NCBI GenBank assembly: GCA_049515655.1
Contig: JBEKTW010000007.1
Coordinates: forward strand, 62,001-126,000
Length of the DNA: 64,000 nt
DNA from: JBEKTW01 sp049515655
GTDB lineage: Bacteria > Bacteroidota > Ignavibacteria > UBA10030 > SZUA-254
Reading direction: 5' to 3'
The notes under the pieces: model-generated
What the model was told of the DNA's origin: nothing
What the model saw: the letters and a program-made list of their open reading frames with translations, nothing else
Databases searched by the model: none
Shown: positions 40,592 through 48,891 of the stretch, in pieces
Layout of the letters: every line of letters begins with the position of its first letter
Numbering within the stretch: position 1 is the stretch's first letter
Made by a program: the position numbers and the translations under genes

Positions 40592-40657
40592 CATTTCAGC
40601 GTCCTCGCTGAAATGTCCTGAGCGTGGCTGTACATCCGACCGCGAGGACGCGGTCGG
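40592..40657. repeat. Pair of REP-like palindromes upstream of hutH
   Basis: CATTTCAGCG-TCCT-CGCTGAAATG (40592-40615) and CCGACCGCG-AGGA-CGCGGTCGG (40636-40657) are perfect palindromes. Their 4-nt centres (TCCT and AGGA) are reverse complements of each other, 20 bp apart, like a REP doublet. The remaining bases of the 341-bp gap show no gene. Confidence 0.7.
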
Positions 40658-40798
40658 GAGCAAGGCCGCGACTTCGAACTGAGGCATTACCGAAAGGTTG
40701 AGAATCTTCCAAAGAATTCCTACATTGATGAGATTCTCGAAGCCTTGCTGTTCTTTCGTCAAATGGTCTCATTTTCCTACTGAATAAAGGGTTGTACC

Positions 40799-42322
40799 AT
40801 GGCAATTGTACTGGATGGTTCGGGATTGACTGTCGAGAAGCTTGTCCGTATCGCGCGCGGGGGTGAAAAAGTCGAGCTTCATCCCGATGCTGTTGAGAGA
40901 ATTAAGAAATGTCGTGCGATGCTGGAAGAGAAAGTCCTGGCACATGAAATAATGTACGGTGTCAACACCGGAATCGGAGAGCTCTCGGAGGTTGTGCTGA
41001 CGGACGAGCAGGTCGGACAATTCCAGAGATACCTTATTTACAATCATGCTGCCGGCATCGGCGACCCCGCGCCGGCTGAATACGTGCGCGGCGCAATGGC
41101 TGGGAGAATCAACGTCCACGCGCTGGGGCGGTCCGGATGTCGGCCGGAGATAACGCTCACGCTCGTTGAGATGCTGAACAAGGGCGTTACACCGTTCGTT
41201 TGCCAGAAAGGTTCCGTGGGTGCAAGCGGCGACCTTGCGCCGATGTCGCAGATCGCGCTCCTCATGATGGGGGAGGGAGAAGCGTACTATCGGGGTGAAT
41301 TGCTGCCCGGTAATGTCGCCCTCGAGCGGGCGGGCATTCCGATTCCCGGCCTTCGTGCAAGAGACGGACTGGCGACCATCAACGGCTCCAACCTCCTGAC
41401 GGCGATGAGCGCGATTCACCTCTACGACATCAACCGATGGCTCAAGCAGGCAGAGATCGCATGCGCGATGTCACTCGAGGCGCTGTTTGCGAATCTGAAA
41501 CCCTATGACACCCGCCTGCATGAGCTCCGCGGATTCCCGGGAGCCGTTCGCAGTGCGAAGGCGATCATGGCGTGCATTAAAGGAAGCGACCTTCTCTCGG
41601 GCAAAATAAAAACGAAGGTGCAGGACGCCTATTCCATGCGATCGTCACCGCAGGTCATCGGCACTGCGCATGATGCCGTCGCTTACGCAAAGAAACAGGT
41701 GGAAACGGAACTCAATGGAGTTGCCGATAACCCTATCTTCCTTTGCGAGAGTAAGCTCACCCTCACCGGAGCGAACTTCCAGGGTTCTCCAGTCTCTCTG
41801 CCGATGGATATGGTTGGAGCCGCGGTGACCATGGTCAGTGTCCTCTCCGAGCGGAGATTGAACAGACTTCTCAATCCGGCATTGAGCGTCGGATTGCCGG
41901 CGTTCCTCACGAAAGGCGCCGGCATGTTCTCGGGGCTCATGCTGAGCCAGTATACCGCCGACATGCTCATCGTTGAGCAACGATTGCTTTCCAGTCCCGC
42001 TTCCGTCGGTTCGATTCCCGCCGCGGCGGACCAGGAGGATTTTGTTTCGATGGGAATGAACACGGCAATCAAGAACGGGCAGATCATCGACAACGCGTAC
42101 GGCGTATTGGGCATTGAGTGTATCGCGGCTGCCCAAGCACTCGACTTCCGGCAGTTTACTCCTGGAGCGGGAGTGCGGAAGGCAAAGGAGGTCATCAGAA
42201 AACACGTCAAGCATCTCGATGAAGATCGACCGCTGTACCCCGACCATACGAAAATCAAAGAAGTAGTCAAGTCATGCGAGATCCTTGAGGAGGTCGAGAC
42301 GGCAGTGGGAAGTTTGGGATGA
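40799..42322 (+). CDS. hutH: Histidine ammonia-lyase-like MIO enzyme
   Basis: The 507-residue protein belongs to the aromatic amino acid lyase family. It has YGVNTGIG (Tyr53), the MIO-forming Ala-Ser-Gly (142-144) in GSVGASGDLAPMSQ, INGSNLLTAMSA, DAYSMRSSPQVIG and NTAIKNGQ. Histidine ammonia-lyase, which makes urocanate from histidine, is most likely from length and overall motif set. No other hut gene is nearby, and a tyrosine or phenylalanine lyase cannot be excluded by eye. Confidence 0.85.
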   Translation: MAIVLDGSGLTVEKLVRIARGGEKVELHPDAVERIKKCRAMLEEKVLAHEIMYGVNTGIGELSEVVLTDEQVGQFQRYLIYNHAAGIGDPAPAEYVRGAMAGRINVHALGRSGCRPEITLTLVEMLNKGVTPFVCQKGSVGASGDLAPMSQIALLMMGEGEAYYRGELLPGNVALERAGIPIPGLRARDGLATINGSNLLTAMSAIHLYDINRWLKQAEIACAMSLEALFANLKPYDTRLHELRGFPGAVRSAKAIMACIKGSDLLSGKIKTKVQDAYSMRSSPQVIGTAHDAVAYAKKQVETELNGVADNPIFLCESKLTLTGANFQGSPVSLPMDMVGAAVTMVSVLSERRLNRLLNPALSVGLPAFLTKGAGMFSGLMLSQYTADMLIVEQRLLSSPASVGSIPAAADQEDFVSMGMNTAIKNGQIIDNAYGVLGIECIAAAQALDFRQFTPGAGVRKAKEVIRKHVKHLDEDRPLYPDHTKIKEVVKSCEILEEVETAVGSLG

Positions 42323-42352
42323 GTGTCGAGGTACCCGCTTCTGTAAAATGAA

Positions 42353-42387
42353 AAACCCTGTCCCGAATTCTACCATGGACAGGGTTT
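42353..42387 (+). terminator. Hairpin after hutH, shared with the convergent DUF1059-like pseudogene
   Basis: AAACCCTGTCC (42353-42363) pairs exactly with GGACAGGGTTT (42377-42387) across a 13-nt loop, 31 bases after the hutH stop. There is only a short T run. The opposing reading frame at 42370-42657 runs into its stem. Confidence 0.75.
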
Positions 42388-42657
42388 GTTGAGAAAACTG
42401 TACAATATCTGAAACCGCGCTAGTCTTTCTTCAATGGCGGTCAGCTCTTTTTCGTCGTGGCTGCGGCACATGAATCCACATTCGGGAGCTCATGAGACGG
42501 ACCTCAGCGGACCCAAGGCCATTTCGACTTTCTTCATCGACTCTTCCTTTGATTCCTTCTTCATCCCTTGTTTCGCCGCCTCCTGTGCGAGCGCGAACGT
42601 GGAGAGGGTCAGGAATAGAACAGTTGCGAGCAATGTCGCAAACAAACGTTGCACCAT
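42370..42657 (-). pseudogene. DUF1059-like small secreted protein interrupted by in-frame UGA
   Basis: From ATG 42657 the minus strand encodes a signal peptide (MVQRLFATLLATVLFLTLST..ALA) and a Lys/Glu-rich segment. LGPLRSVS is followed by UGA at codon 56 (42490-42492), then in the same frame APECGFMCRSHDEKELTAI. The parts on both sides of UGA fit DUF1059-like proteins, which have a Cys exactly at the UGA position (SVSC-x3-CGF). After about codon 75 the similarity ends and the frame runs to a stop inside the hutH terminator. Either a Cys codon mutated to stop in a decaying gene or UGA recoding (selenocysteine) could explain it; loss of the C-terminus favours decay. Confidence 0.6.
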
Positions 42658-42705
42658 AAGATAACTTTTCTTGATGTGAAATTGTTATTGTGGAATGCAG
42701 ACCGA

Positions 42706-42845
42706 CTTACCATTATTGGTAAGAATGTCAACCGATAGCGTCTCCTTTTCTGGACATCATATTCGATTAAAGACATGTGAGCCTGATGTGTGTGCTGAAA
42801 AGGGCCAAAGCCAGCAAATATGACTTAATTTCAGTATCTTATAAT
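42706..42845 (+). promoter_or_regulatory. Palindrome and possible -10 upstream of the lipocalin-like gene
   Basis: CTTACCA-TTAT-TGGTAAG (42706-42723) is a perfect 7-bp palindrome. TATAAT at 42840-42845 is a consensus -10 about 70 bp before the ATG at 42917, but no good -35 is 16-18 bp upstream. The palindrome could be an operator for either direction. Confidence 0.3.
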
Positions 42846-42916
42846 GGTCGTATAAGGTGTATGGCATGGCACTTTTATTGTATAAGATTGTGTAGGCAGC
42901 TAATGGGGATACTAAA

Positions 42917-43768
42917 ATGAAGAACTCAATGCGTTACCGATACCTGAAATTCCTGGCCATGGCACTTTTGACGACTGCCATTTTCAGCGCGAAGGCGAAT
43001 GCACAGGATGCATTCTCACCGGAATTGACGTTGACCCTGCTTCGCGGCACGTGGGAAGCTCACACGTTTTATGACAAATGGACATTGGTTTTCGACTGTG
43101 ACCACAACATGTTCTTTGACCGCGAGCCGGTGCCGTACACTCTGCTACCCGGTGTCATTCGCATACGGGATACCAAAGAGGAATCGGATTATCCGTACAA
43201 GCTGGATGGCAACAGTCTCACGCTGACATTGAAGAATGGTTCCGAACGGACGTACCGGAGAACCGACCCGGGCGACGCGGAGCAAACGGCGCACGGGATC
43301 TTCTATCTCTCCGGTAATGCTCAATCGGCGAGGGCAAGTATCTCCTTCGATGGAGACCATTCATTCGTCATTTACGATCCTTCCGCCGCTAACAGCGTGA
43401 AGAACACTAATGGTATTTATCGTGTGGAAGGAGATGTGGTTGTCCTGATATTTGATGATAGCACAAACTATGATGCTAAAATTCGCTTCCATGACGAAGA
43501 CGGCTCCATTGCAGGCATCATGTACGACGACCAATTGTTTGAAACCGAGATGCCGGTGCAGACCCGGTCTGTTTCAGGATCGTATACTCCGACATTCGAT
43601 CCGGGTGGCTATAATCCCCCACCTCCACCATATTTCCCGCCGCCGGCTGCGCCGACGTACCTTCCAACGGGTGGGGCAATGCCTGCTGCGAGCTCCGACA
43701 AAAAGACAGACAATAAGCCGCGCGATTTTGGGAGCACACGGGGGAACCCCGGCGGTCGACAGCACTGA
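42917..43768 (+). CDS. Secreted protein with two lipocalin-like halves and Pro-rich tail, unknown function
   Basis: The 283-residue protein has a signal peptide (cleavage near ANA-QD). Two related beta-rich segments follow: GTWEAHTFYDKWTLVFD...YKLDGNSLTLTLKNG (about 45-115) and GIFYLSGNAQSARASISFDG...YRVEGDVVVLIFDD (about 123-195). They look like a duplicated lipocalin-like unit. The tail is Pro/Gly-rich (YNPPPPPYFPPPAAP). No family is recognised. Confidence 0.7.
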   Translation: MKNSMRYRYLKFLAMALLTTAIFSAKANAQDAFSPELTLTLLRGTWEAHTFYDKWTLVFDCDHNMFFDREPVPYTLLPGVIRIRDTKEESDYPYKLDGNSLTLTLKNGSERTYRRTDPGDAEQTAHGIFYLSGNAQSARASISFDGDHSFVIYDPSAANSVKNTNGIYRVEGDVVVLIFDDSTNYDAKIRFHDEDGSIAGIMYDDQLFETEMPVQTRSVSGSYTPTFDPGGYNPPPPPYFPPPAAPTYLPTGGAMPAASSDKKTDNKPRDFGSTRGNPGGRQH

Positions 43769-43845
43769 GCATGTCCAGCCCATTCGATTGGCGAAGATAG
43801 GTGATCCTCTTCTACCACGATGAATATTCCTGAAAGGATTTTCGG

Positions 43846-44532
43846 ATGAAGTACATTGCGTGTGTAGTGTTCGCCCTTGCGTTACTTGGTTGCCAGGGGA
43901 CAAAAGAAGACAAGGTGAAGCTGGAAAGCCACAAAGACAGTTTGAGCTATGCAGTCGGACTCGACATCGGGACGTGGCTGAAAGGCCAGTCACTCGATGT
44001 CAATTCCGAGATCGTTACCCGTGCCCTGAGGGACAAGTACTCCGGCAGCCAGACTGCAATCACAGATTCTGCATCCCGTCTTTTGACGGATGCGCTTCGG
44101 AGCGAAAGAAGGGCGAAACATGATGTTGAGCTGAAGGCGCAGGCAGAGAAAAACAAAAAGGAGGCAGATGTCTTTCTTGCCGAGAATAAGAAAAAACCGG
44201 GTGTCGTGACGCTCCCGAGCGGCCTGCAGTACAAGGTTCTCACGATGGGAACCGGCAGGAAACCGAAGGCATTTGAAAAAGTTGAAGTTAACTACCGTGG
44301 AACGTTCATTGATGGATCTGAATTCGAGAATTCCTCCAAACTTGCGCCGGCGACGTTTTCGCTGAGCGGCGTCATCCGTGGATGGAAGGATGCGCTCCAA
44401 CTGATGCCGGTCGGGTCGAAATGGGTGCTGTATGTCCCCCCGGACCTCGCATACGGTGAGATCGGGTCGGGAAACGTCATCCCTCCGAATGCGCTGTTGA
44501 TTTTTGAATTGGAATTGCTGGAGGTCAAGTAA
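43846..44532 (+). CDS. FKBP-type peptidyl-prolyl isomerase lipoprotein, paralogue 2
   Basis: The 228-residue protein has lipobox ALLGCQG (Cys16) and shares the architecture of the protein at 26341-27009. The helical N-terminal domain has KDSLSYAVGLDIGTWLKGQS. The FKBP domain has LPSGLQYKVLTMGTGRKP, VNYRGTFIDGSEFENS, GWKDALQLMPVGSKW and LAYGEIGSGNVIPPNALL. It has VNYRG where paralogue 1 has VHYIG. It is separated from the preceding lipocalin-like gene by 77 bp. Confidence 0.95.
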   Translation: MKYIACVVFALALLGCQGTKEDKVKLESHKDSLSYAVGLDIGTWLKGQSLDVNSEIVTRALRDKYSGSQTAITDSASRLLTDALRSERRAKHDVELKAQAEKNKKEADVFLAENKKKPGVVTLPSGLQYKVLTMGTGRKPKAFEKVEVNYRGTFIDGSEFENSSKLAPATFSLSGVIRGWKDALQLMPVGSKWVLYVPPDLAYGEIGSGNVIPPNALLIFELELLEVK

Positions 44533-44619
44533 ACCTATCCTCAAGGCAATACGTTAACTTGAAGCTCTCAGGAGCCCCTCCCAGGTGTCCAGTGAGCGAG
44601 TTGTCGTGGAGCGCACGAC

Positions 44620-45507
44620 TTACTTCAGCAAAACCAATTTCCTCACGGATGAATACGCTTGTGCTCGAAGTATGGCAAAATATATCCCGCTTGGAAAGCC
44701 CGCGGCATTCCACATTGCCTGGTACGATCCCGCTTGTTGTTCCTTGTCTACCAGAACTGTAACGTCTCTTCCGAGCACATCGATGACTTTCAACGTAACG
44801 AAACTCTTTGCCGGGATTTGATATCCGATAACGGTAGATGGATTAAACGGGTTCGGATAGTTATGAAGCATATCATATGAATCCGTTACGAATTTTCTCG
44901 CCGGTGATCCCACCGATGTTACGAGCATGTATGAAGCCAAACGAAAATCAATCAAGCCGGCGAAACTCTCCATCCACCGCCTTACCTCCCCGACACCTTT
45001 TGCAAACCATGAGCCATTCATACCTCCATCCATGCAACCTGGTTGGTGTTCAAAAACGTAACAATTGGTAAATGTACCTGCGGGTGTGATGACAGTATCG
45101 GTTTTGCTCGTAAGTTTGATTTTTACCCCATAGGTGCAAGAATATTGGGATGGCAATTCCCAACTGTCCCCAACGTTGGCGCCGAAATTGTATAGCAAGC
45201 TTTCAGTACCGTCGGTAGTATCTTCAAGCACATAAACGCTATCGTTCGATTTCCGCAACCAATCTCTCGATAGTTCCCCGATCGATAAAGCGTAATATAA
45301 CTGTCCATGAATCCGGGCGGTATCGCTAATTCTCTCCGTATCTGATGAAGATTGGCTGACATACCTCCACTCATTACCGACTCGTATAGGGAAGTATGAA
45401 GAGTCATTCCCCCGGAGCTGTCCTTCGGATTGTTGGAAAGGATACAGGAAGATCATCAGGCAAATGACGCCTGCGATTCTGAGTGAAAGGGTATGGTTCT
45501 TCTTCAT
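44620..45507 (-). CDS. Secreted protein with Por/T9SS C-terminal sorting domain
   Basis: The start at 45507 (MKKNHTLSLRIAGVICLMIF) has GGAGG seven bases upstream. The 295-residue protein has a signal peptide, then a domain opening FPIRVGNEWRYVSQ that is common in secreted FCB proteins. It ends with a type A sorting tail: YDMLHNYPNPFNPSTVIGY, LKVIDVLGRDVTVLVD and GIYFAILRAQAYSSVRKLVLLK. The tail predicts export across the outer membrane by the type IX system and is one of the best lineage markers in the window. Confidence 0.92.
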   Translation of the reverse strand: MKKNHTLSLRIAGVICLMIFLYPFQQSEGQLRGNDSSYFPIRVGNEWRYVSQSSSDTERISDTARIHGQLYYALSIGELSRDWLRKSNDSVYVLEDTTDGTESLLYNFGANVGDSWELPSQYSCTYGVKIKLTSKTDTVITPAGTFTNCYVFEHQPGCMDGGMNGSWFAKGVGEVRRWMESFAGLIDFRLASYMLVTSVGSPARKFVTDSYDMLHNYPNPFNPSTVIGYQIPAKSFVTLKVIDVLGRDVTVLVDKEQQAGSYQAMWNAAGFPSGIYFAILRAQAYSSVRKLVLLK

Positions 45508-45693
45508 GCTTATCCTCCATGGATTGCCTGTGCTCATGTTCACGTTTCATACCCTTAAAGAAGGATCAGAACCCATGCCGACCCATGTCACTATTCTATG
45601 TAAGAATTTTCTGAATAATTGTCAATGTCGTTGGGCCCTTTCCATTGAGAAATCCTCAATCCAGGATCCCTTTGGCCGATTTCTTCATTTTTT

Positions 45694-45722
45694 TTGACAT
45701 CTCGCCTAGAAACTACTATATT
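45694..45722 (+). promoter_or_regulatory. Sigma-70-type promoter before spmA
   Basis: A perfect TTGACA (45694-45699) is separated by 17 bp from TATATT (45717-45722), 79 bp before the ATG at 45801. It is the clearest promoter seen in the window. It would transcribe spmA, S23 copy 3 and spmB as one message. Confidence 0.65.
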
Positions 45723-45800
45723 GGTGTCATTCCTTTTACTTCCGGCTATCAATAGAGTGGAATGTAGTTGATTGGTCGATTCTGAATTTAAAAACCGCCT

Positions 45801-46799
45801 ATGTTAAACTACATTTGGCTTGCCCTGATTGTCATCGGGATCTCTGTTGCCTTCTTCGGAGATGTGCACGATATCTCGACGAATAAGTACCACAATGGAG
45901 AAGAATTTCCCGGGAGCATTGATTTCCGGGGCGCTCCCATACCTTTCCTTGAAAAATCAAACAAGTATACCTGCTATCTTTCGGCAACTTCGGAACACCT
46001 TGGAACACAACAACCGTTTGAATCGAATCGGGAATACGTTCTGAAAGCAGAGCTCCTGCCGAATCTGGCGGACGGCGGGGTCCTCCACATTTTTGCCGAC
46101 GACTCTTTCCCGGCACTGTGGAGAGAGATCATGAAAGGACAGGGCAGCACAGAGTATCTTACGGCGACTGCCCGCTGGGATTCCATCGACCATCGTGGGA
46201 CTAAACTCCCCGTGCAGTTCCGGCTAGACCCGGCTAAGTTCCTGCGGCTTAACTCGGTCGTCAATGACGGCGTCGTTAAATCGGCAAAGACCGCGGTCGA
46301 GCTTTGCATCGGACTCATCGGCATCATGGCGCTGTGGCTCGGCATCATGAGGATCGCGGAGCAATCCGGACTCATGGCGAAGATAGCTGGCGCGCTCAAA
46401 CCTGTCATGAGACGATTATTCCCCGATGTGCCTCCGGAGCATCCGGCAATGGGCGCGATGATCATGAATATTTCCGCGAACATGCTCGGTCTTTCCAACG
46501 CTGCAACACCGTTCGGTCTGAAAGCGATGGAAGAGCTCAACAAACTCAATGCAAAAGCAGGCACAGCGACCGATGCGATGTGCACGTTTCTCGTCATTAA
46601 CACGAGCAATGTGCAGCTTGTCCCCACAACGGTCATTGCAATCCGCGCGGCGGCAGGCTCGGCGAACCCGGCGGAAATCCTGGGCCCGGTTTTGGTTGCG
46701 ACCTTTGTGTCGCTCGTTGTTGGAGTGACAACGGCCAAGCTCCTGGCGAAGTTGCCTGTTTACAGGCGGCAGATTGAAAGGACAAAGAATGAGCAATGA
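45801..46799 (+). CDS. SpmA-like nucleoside-recognition (Gate) domain membrane protein with extracytoplasmic insert
   Basis: The 332-residue protein has one N-terminal helix (MLNYIWLALIVIGISVAFFG) and then about 130 residues without helices (about 22-150). The SpmA-type core follows, with ALWLGIMRIAEQSGLMAKIA, AMGAMIMNISANMLGLSNAATP, FLVINTSNVQLVPTTVIAIR and a last helix. Spore maturation proteins A and B are paired membrane proteins also present in non-sporulating bacteria, with unknown substrate. The insert is unusual for SpmA, which is normally about 200 residues. The stop codon lies in an inverted repeat that begins an S23 module. Confidence 0.85.
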   Translation: MLNYIWLALIVIGISVAFFGDVHDISTNKYHNGEEFPGSIDFRGAPIPFLEKSNKYTCYLSATSEHLGTQQPFESNREYVLKAELLPNLADGGVLHIFADDSFPALWREIMKGQGSTEYLTATARWDSIDHRGTKLPVQFRLDPAKFLRLNSVVNDGVVKSAKTAVELCIGLIGIMALWLGIMRIAEQSGLMAKIAGALKPVMRRLFPDVPPEHPAMGAMIMNISANMLGLSNAATPFGLKAMEELNKLNAKAGTATDAMCTFLVINTSNVQLVPTTVIAIRAAAGSANPAEILGPVLVATFVSLVVGVTTAKLLAKLPVYRRQIERTKNEQ

Positions 46800-47294
46800 G
46801 CGTGGAGCCGTGAGATGTGTGCTAGAACTGGAGAAAGCCGCGGTAGGCATAAAGACAGGCGGCTATATACGAACAAAACAAACGAATCATCGGGGGGTCC
46901 TATGTTCAGATTTGAGAACCTTGAAATTTGGAAAAGATCAATCGAGATAACGGATAAAATGTTTGATCTGGCAGATCGACTCGAAGAGATGAAAAGATTT
47001 AGGTTTGCGGAACAGCTCCGGGGAACTGCGTTGTCAATCACCAACAACATTTCCGAGGGTTCGGGAAGTTCTTCGAGACGTGAATTTCGTCAATTCTTGA
47101 ATTATTCCCACAGATCAGTTTTTGAAACTGCCAACATCCTGATCGTTTGCCATCGGCGTAAGTACATCGGCGACAAGGAGCGGGACGATCAGCTACAGCA
47201 ACTCGAAGAAATTAGCAAAATGGTTACCGGCTTCTCAAAATCACTTTAGTCTTTGTACCGATACTCAACGCCCATAACTCAAAGCTCATAGCTC
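46791..47294. repeat. Inverted repeat pair bracketing S23 copy 3
   Basis: GAGCAATGAGCGTGGAG (46791-46807) matches the reverse complement of CTCAAAGCTCATAGCTC (47278-47294) at 14 of 17 positions. The left copy contains the spmA stop codon and the right copy ends one base before the spmB start codon, so the pair marks the limits of the inserted module. Confidence 0.7.
46902..47249 (+). CDS. S23-type four-helix bundle protein (copy 3), between spmA and spmB
   Basis: The start at 46902 (MFRFENLEIWKRSIEITDKM) is the family start; the longer open frame has no support. The 115-residue protein has ENLEIWKRS, LRGTALSITNNISEGSGSSS and EFRQFLNYSHRSVFETAN, the PF05635/TIGR02436 pattern. It is only distantly related to copies 1 and 2. 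It separates two genes that normally lie side by side, without disrupting either. Confidence 0.9.
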   Translation: MFRFENLEIWKRSIEITDKMFDLADRLEEMKRFRFAEQLRGTALSITNNISEGSGSSSRREFRQFLNYSHRSVFETANILIVCHRRKYIGDKERDDQLQQLEEISKMVTGFSKSL

Positions 47295-47295
47295 C

Positions 47296-47829
47296 ATGCT
47301 CAACGTCATCGAGATACTTTCCATCCTTGCCATTCCCGCGATCATACTTTTCGTGGTTCTCTATGGAGCGGCGAGGAAGGTTAGAATCTACGAGGCGTTC
47401 GTCGAAGGCGCGAAGGAAGGCTTCAATGTGGGTGTGCGCATCATCCCGTATCTGGTTGCCATGCTCATTGCAATCGGAATTTTCCGTGCAGGCGGAGCGA
47501 TGGAAATACTCTCGTCAATTCTATCGCCTATTACCCGCCTCATCGGCATGCCTGCCGAGGCGATGCCGATGGCGCTCATCAGGCCGCTCTCGGGAAGCGG
47601 GGCTCTCGGTGTGATGTCGGAAACCATCAAGACAAACGGACCCGATTCGCTCATTGGGAGGATGGTCTCGGTGATGATGGGGAGCAGCGAAACGACGTTT
47701 TACGTCCTCGCAGTGTACTTTGGCGCGGCAAGTATTACAAGAACGCGCCAGGCAGTCCCCGCCGGGATCGTCGCCGACGTTGTTGCCGTTCTCATGTCGG
47801 TTTGGCTGGTGAATTTGATTTTTCACTAA
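47296..47829 (+). CDS. SpmB-like nucleoside-recognition domain membrane protein
   Basis: The 177-residue protein has a first helix and then FVEGAKEGFNVGVRIIPYLVAMLIAIG, ALIRPLSGSGALGVMSE and MMGSSETTFYVLAVYFGAA, the Gate/SpmB pattern. It is the partner of the SpmA-like protein at 45801. Length is normal for SpmB. Confidence 0.92.
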   Translation: MLNVIEILSILAIPAIILFVVLYGAARKVRIYEAFVEGAKEGFNVGVRIIPYLVAMLIAIGIFRAGGAMEILSSILSPITRLIGMPAEAMPMALIRPLSGSGALGVMSETIKTNGPDSLIGRMVSVMMGSSETTFYVLAVYFGAASITRTRQAVPAGIVADVVAVLMSVWLVNLIFH

Positions 47830-47950
47830 TCCTTGCTTGATTTTTAGGCCGCTCTTGCCTATATTCAGCAGACCTATTGTGATCACTGATGACCATTCGA
47901 ATTCATACAATGACTCTTCACTCTGAAGTACATTCCTTTCCCCTTTGAAC

Positions 47951-48862
47951 ATGAACATTCTCAATAAACTTATCGTCGCTACTATTCCCGCTGTTCCCAG
48001 GCCGGTGGTCCGGTATTTTGCCAGTCGCTATATTGCGGGCGACCGGCTTGAAGACGCCGTGCGTGTTGTCAAGCAGCTCAACGCTGATGGCGTGTTGGCG
48101 ACGGTGGATGTGCTGGGGGAAGATATCCATCGCAGCGAGGAAGCAGCCGCGGCGCGCGACAACATTCTTGAGGTCTTGAACTCGATATCGAGGGAGCGAC
48201 TTGGCGCGAATATCTCCATCAAGCTTACTCAATTAGGATTGAAGCTTGACAAGGATTTTTGTCTCGAGAACGTCCGGGCGATCCTCCGATTGGCGAAGGT
48301 CTTGAGCAACTTCGTCCGCATCGACATGGAGGATTCCTCCTGCACGGACGATACGATCTGGGTCTACCGCCAGATCAGGAAGGAGTTTTCGAACAGCGGT
48401 ATCGTGCTCCAGGCGAAACTCCGCAGAACCGAGGACGATGCGGCATCAATGATGCGAGACGGGATGAACGGTTTTCGTCTCTGTAAAGGTATTTACATCG
48501 AGCCGGAGAGGATTGCTTATGTCGACCGCGACCAGCTCAATCAGAATTTCCAGCGCGTTCTCGAAGTGATGTTCAAGCAGAAAGCCTATGTCGGCATTGC
48601 CACGCACGACGATGCTCTCATCGACGCCGCATGTAAGCTCATCGACAAGTATAAGCTTCAGAAAAACGAATATGAATTCCAGATGCTTCTCGGCGTCCGG
48701 CCGGAGTTGTGTGCAAAGCTCCATCGCGACGGGCACCGCGTCCGCATCTACGTTCCGTTCGGCAAACATTGGTACCAGTACTCTATCAGACGGTTTAAGG
48801 AAAATCCGCAAATTGCAGGATATGTTTTCAAAGCGTTGTTTTCCCGAAATCAACTCAACTAA
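47951..48862 (+). CDS. Proline dehydrogenase
   Basis: The start is the ATG at 47951; a TTG two codons earlier is possible. The 303-residue flavoenzyme has the PutA-type barrel motifs RIDMEDSSCTDDT, FRLCKGIYIEPERIAY, GIATHDDALID, EFQMLLGVRPEL and RIYVPFGKHWYQYSIRR. It oxidises proline to pyrroline-5-carboxylate, passing electrons to quinone at the membrane. The next enzyme of the pathway is encoded at 14406-15962. Confidence 0.95.
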   Translation: MNILNKLIVATIPAVPRPVVRYFASRYIAGDRLEDAVRVVKQLNADGVLATVDVLGEDIHRSEEAAAARDNILEVLNSISRERLGANISIKLTQLGLKLDKDFCLENVRAILRLAKVLSNFVRIDMEDSSCTDDTIWVYRQIRKEFSNSGIVLQAKLRRTEDDAASMMRDGMNGFRLCKGIYIEPERIAYVDRDQLNQNFQRVLEVMFKQKAYVGIATHDDALIDAACKLIDKYKLQKNEYEFQMLLGVRPELCAKLHRDGHRVRIYVPFGKHWYQYSIRRFKENPQIAGYVFKALFSRNQLN

Positions 48863-48891
48863 TCTTTAACGAAACGTAAAAGGAGACTTCA

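Noticed and set aside
40499..40762. An 87-codon minus-strand frame upstream of hutH
   Set aside because: It spans the REP-like palindrome doublet and shows no start signal or family; it is most likely chance.
42391..42490. A bacterial SECIS element after the UGA of the DUF1059-like gene
   Set aside because: Only a weak GTGG...CCAC pairing with a 15-nt loop is visible on the minus strand, which is not enough to support selenocysteine insertion.
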